A stretch of DNA of 64,000 nt from Macrotrachela quadricornifera. Taxonomy: Eukaryota; Rotifera; Eurotatoria; Philodinida; Philodinidae. The stretch covers positions 1-64,000 of the forward strand of contig JAJEKB010025181.1 in the NCBI GenBank assembly GCA_022393335.1, given 5' to 3'. Positions 60,249 to 64,000 of this stretch are shown piece by piece; position 1 is the stretch's first letter, and each line of letters opens with the position of its first letter. Under the pieces are notes generated by a model that was given only the letters and a program-made list of their open reading frames with translations, did not search any database and was not told the origin of the DNA. Position numbers and translations under genes: made by a program.

Positions 60249-63200
60249 CTACCAAGTTATCTCAACATTTAAAAAAATATATGTATCAGCTTGCTGTATT
60301 ATCGAATCAAATTGATCAAATAGCTAAACAAAAAAAGAAGTAAAGTTATTTATAATAAAACATAAGTTATTACTGCTTATAACTATATTGTATTACTACA
60401 TAGCGTACTAATTAATTCTGTAGCATCAGCTGTTAAATTTGGTGCTTGTAGTCTGATAACCTAAACTAATCGAAATACAAAAAAAAACTAAATAGTACCC
60501 TTCTGTTTTTTTTTAACTCTTTGTTGTACTTGACAAAACATATGATAAATATGATGTTTAAGTTGATGAGCTATTTGAGCGAAAGTAGCAATATTTTTAC
60601 AAAGAAATATTTCCTTAAAAATCAAATCAATAAAATAAATTATTATTTTAATTTTTAGCAGAAAAAAACCCATTTCTGTTCGTCTTACTAATATTTGTAA
60701 TGGTGCATCAGTTGCTTTTAATGTATCAATATCATATTGACTTCCATGAAAACGTGATGTATGTGAAACAGGTTGAGATTTATCTTCTGTAAATTACATG
60801 AAAATATATTTCATTTAAAAAAAAAGAAATTTATTAATTAATTTACAGAAAATGTTTCTGTTGTATATTTTGATTTAATAATATAATTGTAACATTGATC
60901 AAGAATTTTGTCGATTAATCGAATATATTATCCTAAAGATTACATTATATACTATTTTATTCAATAAAATTAAAAGTAAAATTTAACCTTCAGTAGATTT
61001 AATTCTTAGGAATACATCAATATCATAAACACGATTAACAAGTATTTGAGCATAGATATCATGTTGAATACATACTGAACTCATATGATCATGAAAATCT
61101 TTGGTTAGGAAAAACGTAAGAATTTTGAGTTACGTTGAAAGATTAGATTTGGTTGAATGGATCGTATGACTAATATTAAATCTGTTTAGTTATGGTATGG
61201 TGAATTGGATTTCTTGGTCTGAATTTCAAGCAGTTCTTTGATCATCCAATGAATATAGCTTTTTTCCAGCTTCAAAAACTTAAAAACTAATTTATTTCAT
61301 AGTGTTACTAGTCGTATCAGGTTCCACTTCCATTTCACCAGTTGTGGAATGAATATCATAATCAATGAACAGCACAGATATTTGCAAATAATCTTTCATA
61401 ACAGATCAGACAAAACAATGCGATGTTCGATTTTTCTCATAATTTTTTAAGAAATCGTTTTGTAACTGGGCTATGAACAAAATATTATTCATTATGAATC
61501 AATTTTACTTCTATATTAATCACAATGCACAATATCTAGGAAAAAAATTTTTCTTATTTATCTAAGTGTAGAGGTATTCCAAATTGGAAAATGTTCTTTG
61601 TATAATAAAAATTGTCCAATTTCAAATGGTAGTTTTGGTTCTATATCTATAATTAAAATTATTATTTTATGAGAAATAAAATATTACATTATTTTACCTT
61701 CATCAACAAATTGATTAGTTGTTATTTCTTGTTGTTTATTATTAGTAGATGATGCTTGTTGTTAAATAGTAGTATTTGCTAATTGTAATTGTACATTTTT
61801 CATATCATATAGAGCAGTTGCTACTAATAATGAACCATCAACATCCATATGTGATGATGATGAACTAAATAAAAATTGAATTATAGAAAAGTAAATTATG
61901 AAACGAAAATAATTTACTTTGTATTTTTCAATTGATTTATTGTCATTGATTGTTGAGATGAATTTTTTGAGATTCATCTAAATTAGAAAAATCTTAATTA
62001 ATAAGAAAATATAATTTAATTTTTGTTTTTTTTGTATTCTACTTTAATTATTTGTATTAAAATTTGTTATTTGATGATTATTTGAATTTGTTGGAAGATT
62101 TTTTCACAATGGATTTATTTTAACATCTTTACTATCGTCATATAACGGTCAACCAACTCTTGTTGTTGTTGTTCCGTATTATGATTGAATAAAGAACCTA
62201 AAAATCGAAGAATTACATATAGATAAATAAAAATATTAATCATTTAGAGATTGGATGTACATACAGCAGTATTTTCTTATCAATAGATTTAATAATAGAT
62301 AATGAAAAAAATTCGACTTCTTATTTTCGTTTGGATTCAATAAATAAACATGATTAATTAGAGCATATCAAAAGTAATGAAGGATGCATCTCAATTTGGT
62401 ATAAAAGGTTTAACAAAACTCTTTGTTTTATACAATGATAGAAACAAGTCATTGAATCGTATACTATTTTTGAAGTTATTTTGATTCAATTTTCTAATCT
62501 CTGAAAAAATGTTTTTTTTTATGGAAAGATTTGTAAGCAATGCGTAGTGGAAGTTTGATTAGAATACGTATTATCTTTAAATAATTTAATTTAAACATAT
62601 AAGTCTTTCAATCTTCGTACATCTGATTATTCAAAACTCACTATAAACAATTTATAGGATAGGTTTCTTCTTTAAAAGACCCACTGAAGTCTTTACAAAA
62701 AACACTAGGTTAGGAAAATCTGCAATATATAATTCGATGCGTCCTTATCTCTGCTTTTCAATAATGAAAACTGTACTAACAAACAACTCATTGTCAAAAG
62801 TTTCTAATTATGATATTAGTCGAATAGTGATGAAATAGCATAGAATTATTGCATACAGAAACAAAGTTTTCCCAAGCCTTTCGTACGAAATTGAGATATA
62901 GCCGTCACTACTTATAGTATGTCCTAAATGATTAAGTTTATATTTATACGAAAGAAAAAAACTTTTTCATCAGTTTAAATCAGTTAAATAGTAGTGTGTA
63001 TTTTATTTTATTCATATAATATATCATCTATCCGTTCTTCTTTAAAATCTTCATCATTTTTAAACTGATGTATTTTAAAATAACGTACACTCTTGTAAAA
63101 GTGTACTAATATCTTGATCTTTATCAAAAAAATTTACTCATTTTAATTTATATAATTTTGTCATTGATTAATTAATTCAACTTGATTTGTTGCTGTTGTT

Positions 63201-63313
63201 ATATCTTGTATAATAACAAAATCATTATTTTTAACTGTAGTTGTCGGTAAAATATTATGAGATAATATTTGCGTAGTACTAATTGTTATTAACGGAGTAA
63301 TATTTTCAAACAT
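60249..63313 (-). pseudogene. probable decayed multi-exon gene, family unknown
   Basis: A chain of exon-like minus-strand pieces that do not join into one frame. In coding order: MFENITPLITISTTQ (63313-63161, ends in TGA); DKDQDISTLLQE (about 63125-63090, then TAA); FNHNTEQQQQELVDRYM (about 62200-62145), which needs a frame change to continue as DSKDVKINPL before a stop; HMDVDGSLLVATALYDMKNV (about 61850-61790) with an in-frame TAA within a Gln-rich stretch; LPFEIGQFLLYKEHFPIW (about 61630-61575); IYAQILVNRVYDIDVFLRI (about 61060-61000); LQILVRRTEMG (about 60700-60670); TFAQIAHQLKHHIYHMF (about 60580-60530); RLQAPNLTADATELISTL (60460-60400); LFDQFDSIIQQADTYIF (60323-60249, ends in TAG). Typical GT/AG sites border several pieces. 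The composition is protein-like, but stops and phase breaks argue against an intact gene. Assembly errors could mimic this. Confidence 0.45.
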
Positions 63314-63494
63314 TTTTAAAAAATATTTTCTTTAATAAGAATTTGATTATTTGCTACGTGTTTTTTTTTTCGTTTTGACACAAAGAATAAATTGCGTTTA
63401 TGATTCGAGAAATTATTTTTACCAATTAGATTCTAGATGAGGGCGCACTTTATACAACAGCTGATTCTTTGATATAATTCTATTCATTAATAAT

Positions 63495-64000
63495 ATGGCA
63501 GAAACAATGTCGAATAATCGAAGAAGTTTGTAAAACTTATATTCATAAAACAAAAAAATATAAATGAAATTTTGTTTTTATAGCTTCTTTTTCATTTTGG
63601 CGTTTTCTTCAAGCAGAATTTACTCGTGATTATATGCTTGAATGTGAAGAACAAAAATATTTAGAAAAACGTGAAAGAATATACAATTTTCTTTTAATGT
63701 CATCAAGTCTTGAAAAGGTTAAATTAAATATGAATTTTCTTTTAAATTTTAAGCGAAAAATAAAATTATATTACTTAATTTTCTTATTTTTGAAAATTAA
63801 GTTTCGAATTTTTTTCGCGAAAATAATTTATATCTTCGAGGAACAACTGTAGTGGATAAAGTGTACAACTACTTGCAGCTACACTCGATATTAAAGATAC
63901 AAATTTAGATAAAATTAGTTGCCGTGTTTATTGTATTGAATTTTTTTTATTCATTGTAGTTTATGTTATATGGTTTTTGTCAATGTTTGGATGCATTTTT
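63495..64000 (+). CDS. TAPT1: TAPT1 family membrane protein, 5' part (cut by window end)
   Basis: TAPT1 (transmembrane anterior posterior transformation 1; yeast Emp65-like) is a multi-pass membrane protein linked to the ER and ciliary base. Three exons are visible: 63495-63525 (MAETMSNNRR plus one base), 63584-63717 and 63960 to the window end. The phases fit (165 nt before exon 3). Exon 2 reads FWRFLQAEFTRDYMLECEEQ, then KYLEKRERIYNFLLMSSSLE, the conserved N-terminal motif of the family. Exon 3 starts the first membrane region (FMLYGFCQCLDAF). The first intron has a weak GTTTGT donor. The N-terminus before the motif is very short compared with vertebrate TAPT1. The remaining gene lies beyond the window. 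Confidence 0.85.

Noticed and set aside
1..64000. CRISPR arrays, rRNA genes, spliced-leader RNA genes, intact transposase or reverse transcriptase genes
   Set aside because: I looked and found no supporting sequence; the repeats present are non-coding TIR elements and microsatellites.

Overview
This is a eukaryotic, clearly animal window. It is strongly AT-rich and its protein-coding genes are broken by many very small introns (typically 45-70 nt, GT..AG, T-rich). It carries metazoan families: an ETS factor with a PNT domain, a thioester-protein/alpha-2-macroglobulin relative with an LDLa module, a neuronal calcium sensor, ANKRD13 and TAPT1. Codon choice (third position A/T), intron size, Asn/Ser/Gln-rich proteins and compact gene spacing fit a bdelloid rotifer or close relative. 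That assignment is inference; no marker gene in the window proves it. A 400-N gap (12319-12718) shows this is part of a scaffold.

Layout. 0.5-1.5 kb: a small 208-aa protein of unknown function (minus). 3.3-5.6 kb: mitochondrial ATP synthase subunit g (minus) head-to-head with a PhyH-type dioxygenase (plus). 5.7-12.1 kb: two single-pass membrane proteins (both minus); the second has a 2.3-kb intron holding a large foldback repeat. 13.0-15.6 kb: a small heat-shock protein with two alpha-crystallin domains. 15.9-21.1 kb: a small acidic MEA1-like gene and a 15-exon ANKRD13 gene with a 7-nt microexon, separated by a TIR element that ends next to the ANKRD13 stop codon. 21.5-27.7 kb: a nine-exon, 1637-aa macroglobulin-complement-related protein with an LDLa module and no thioester motif. 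27.7-32.6 kb: gene-free, with TIR and direct-repeat remnants.

32.6-44.1 kb: one 22-exon gene whose exon phases join into a 2589-aa protein. It has a Cys-rich N-terminal region, a long disordered Ser/Asn-rich middle, and a divergent kinesin-13-like motor at the very C-terminus that keeps the Walker A loop but has lost the switch motifs. 45.1-47.2 kb: a Ser/Asn-rich 656-aa protein of unknown function. 50 kb: a single-exon LURP-one-related (tubby-like) protein. 51.6-54.2 kb: an ETV6/Yan-type ETS factor, head-to-head across 5 kb of microsatellite-rich DNA with a neuronal calcium sensor (59.2-59.8 kb). 60.2-63.3 kb: exon-like fragments with stops and frame breaks, probably a decayed gene. 63.5 kb to the window end: the 5' part of TAPT1 (plus).

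Exon models were built by hand from splice sites and reading-frame continuity. For every multi-exon gene called complete, the summed exon length is a multiple of three with no internal stop. Family names come from recognised motifs, not from a database search.
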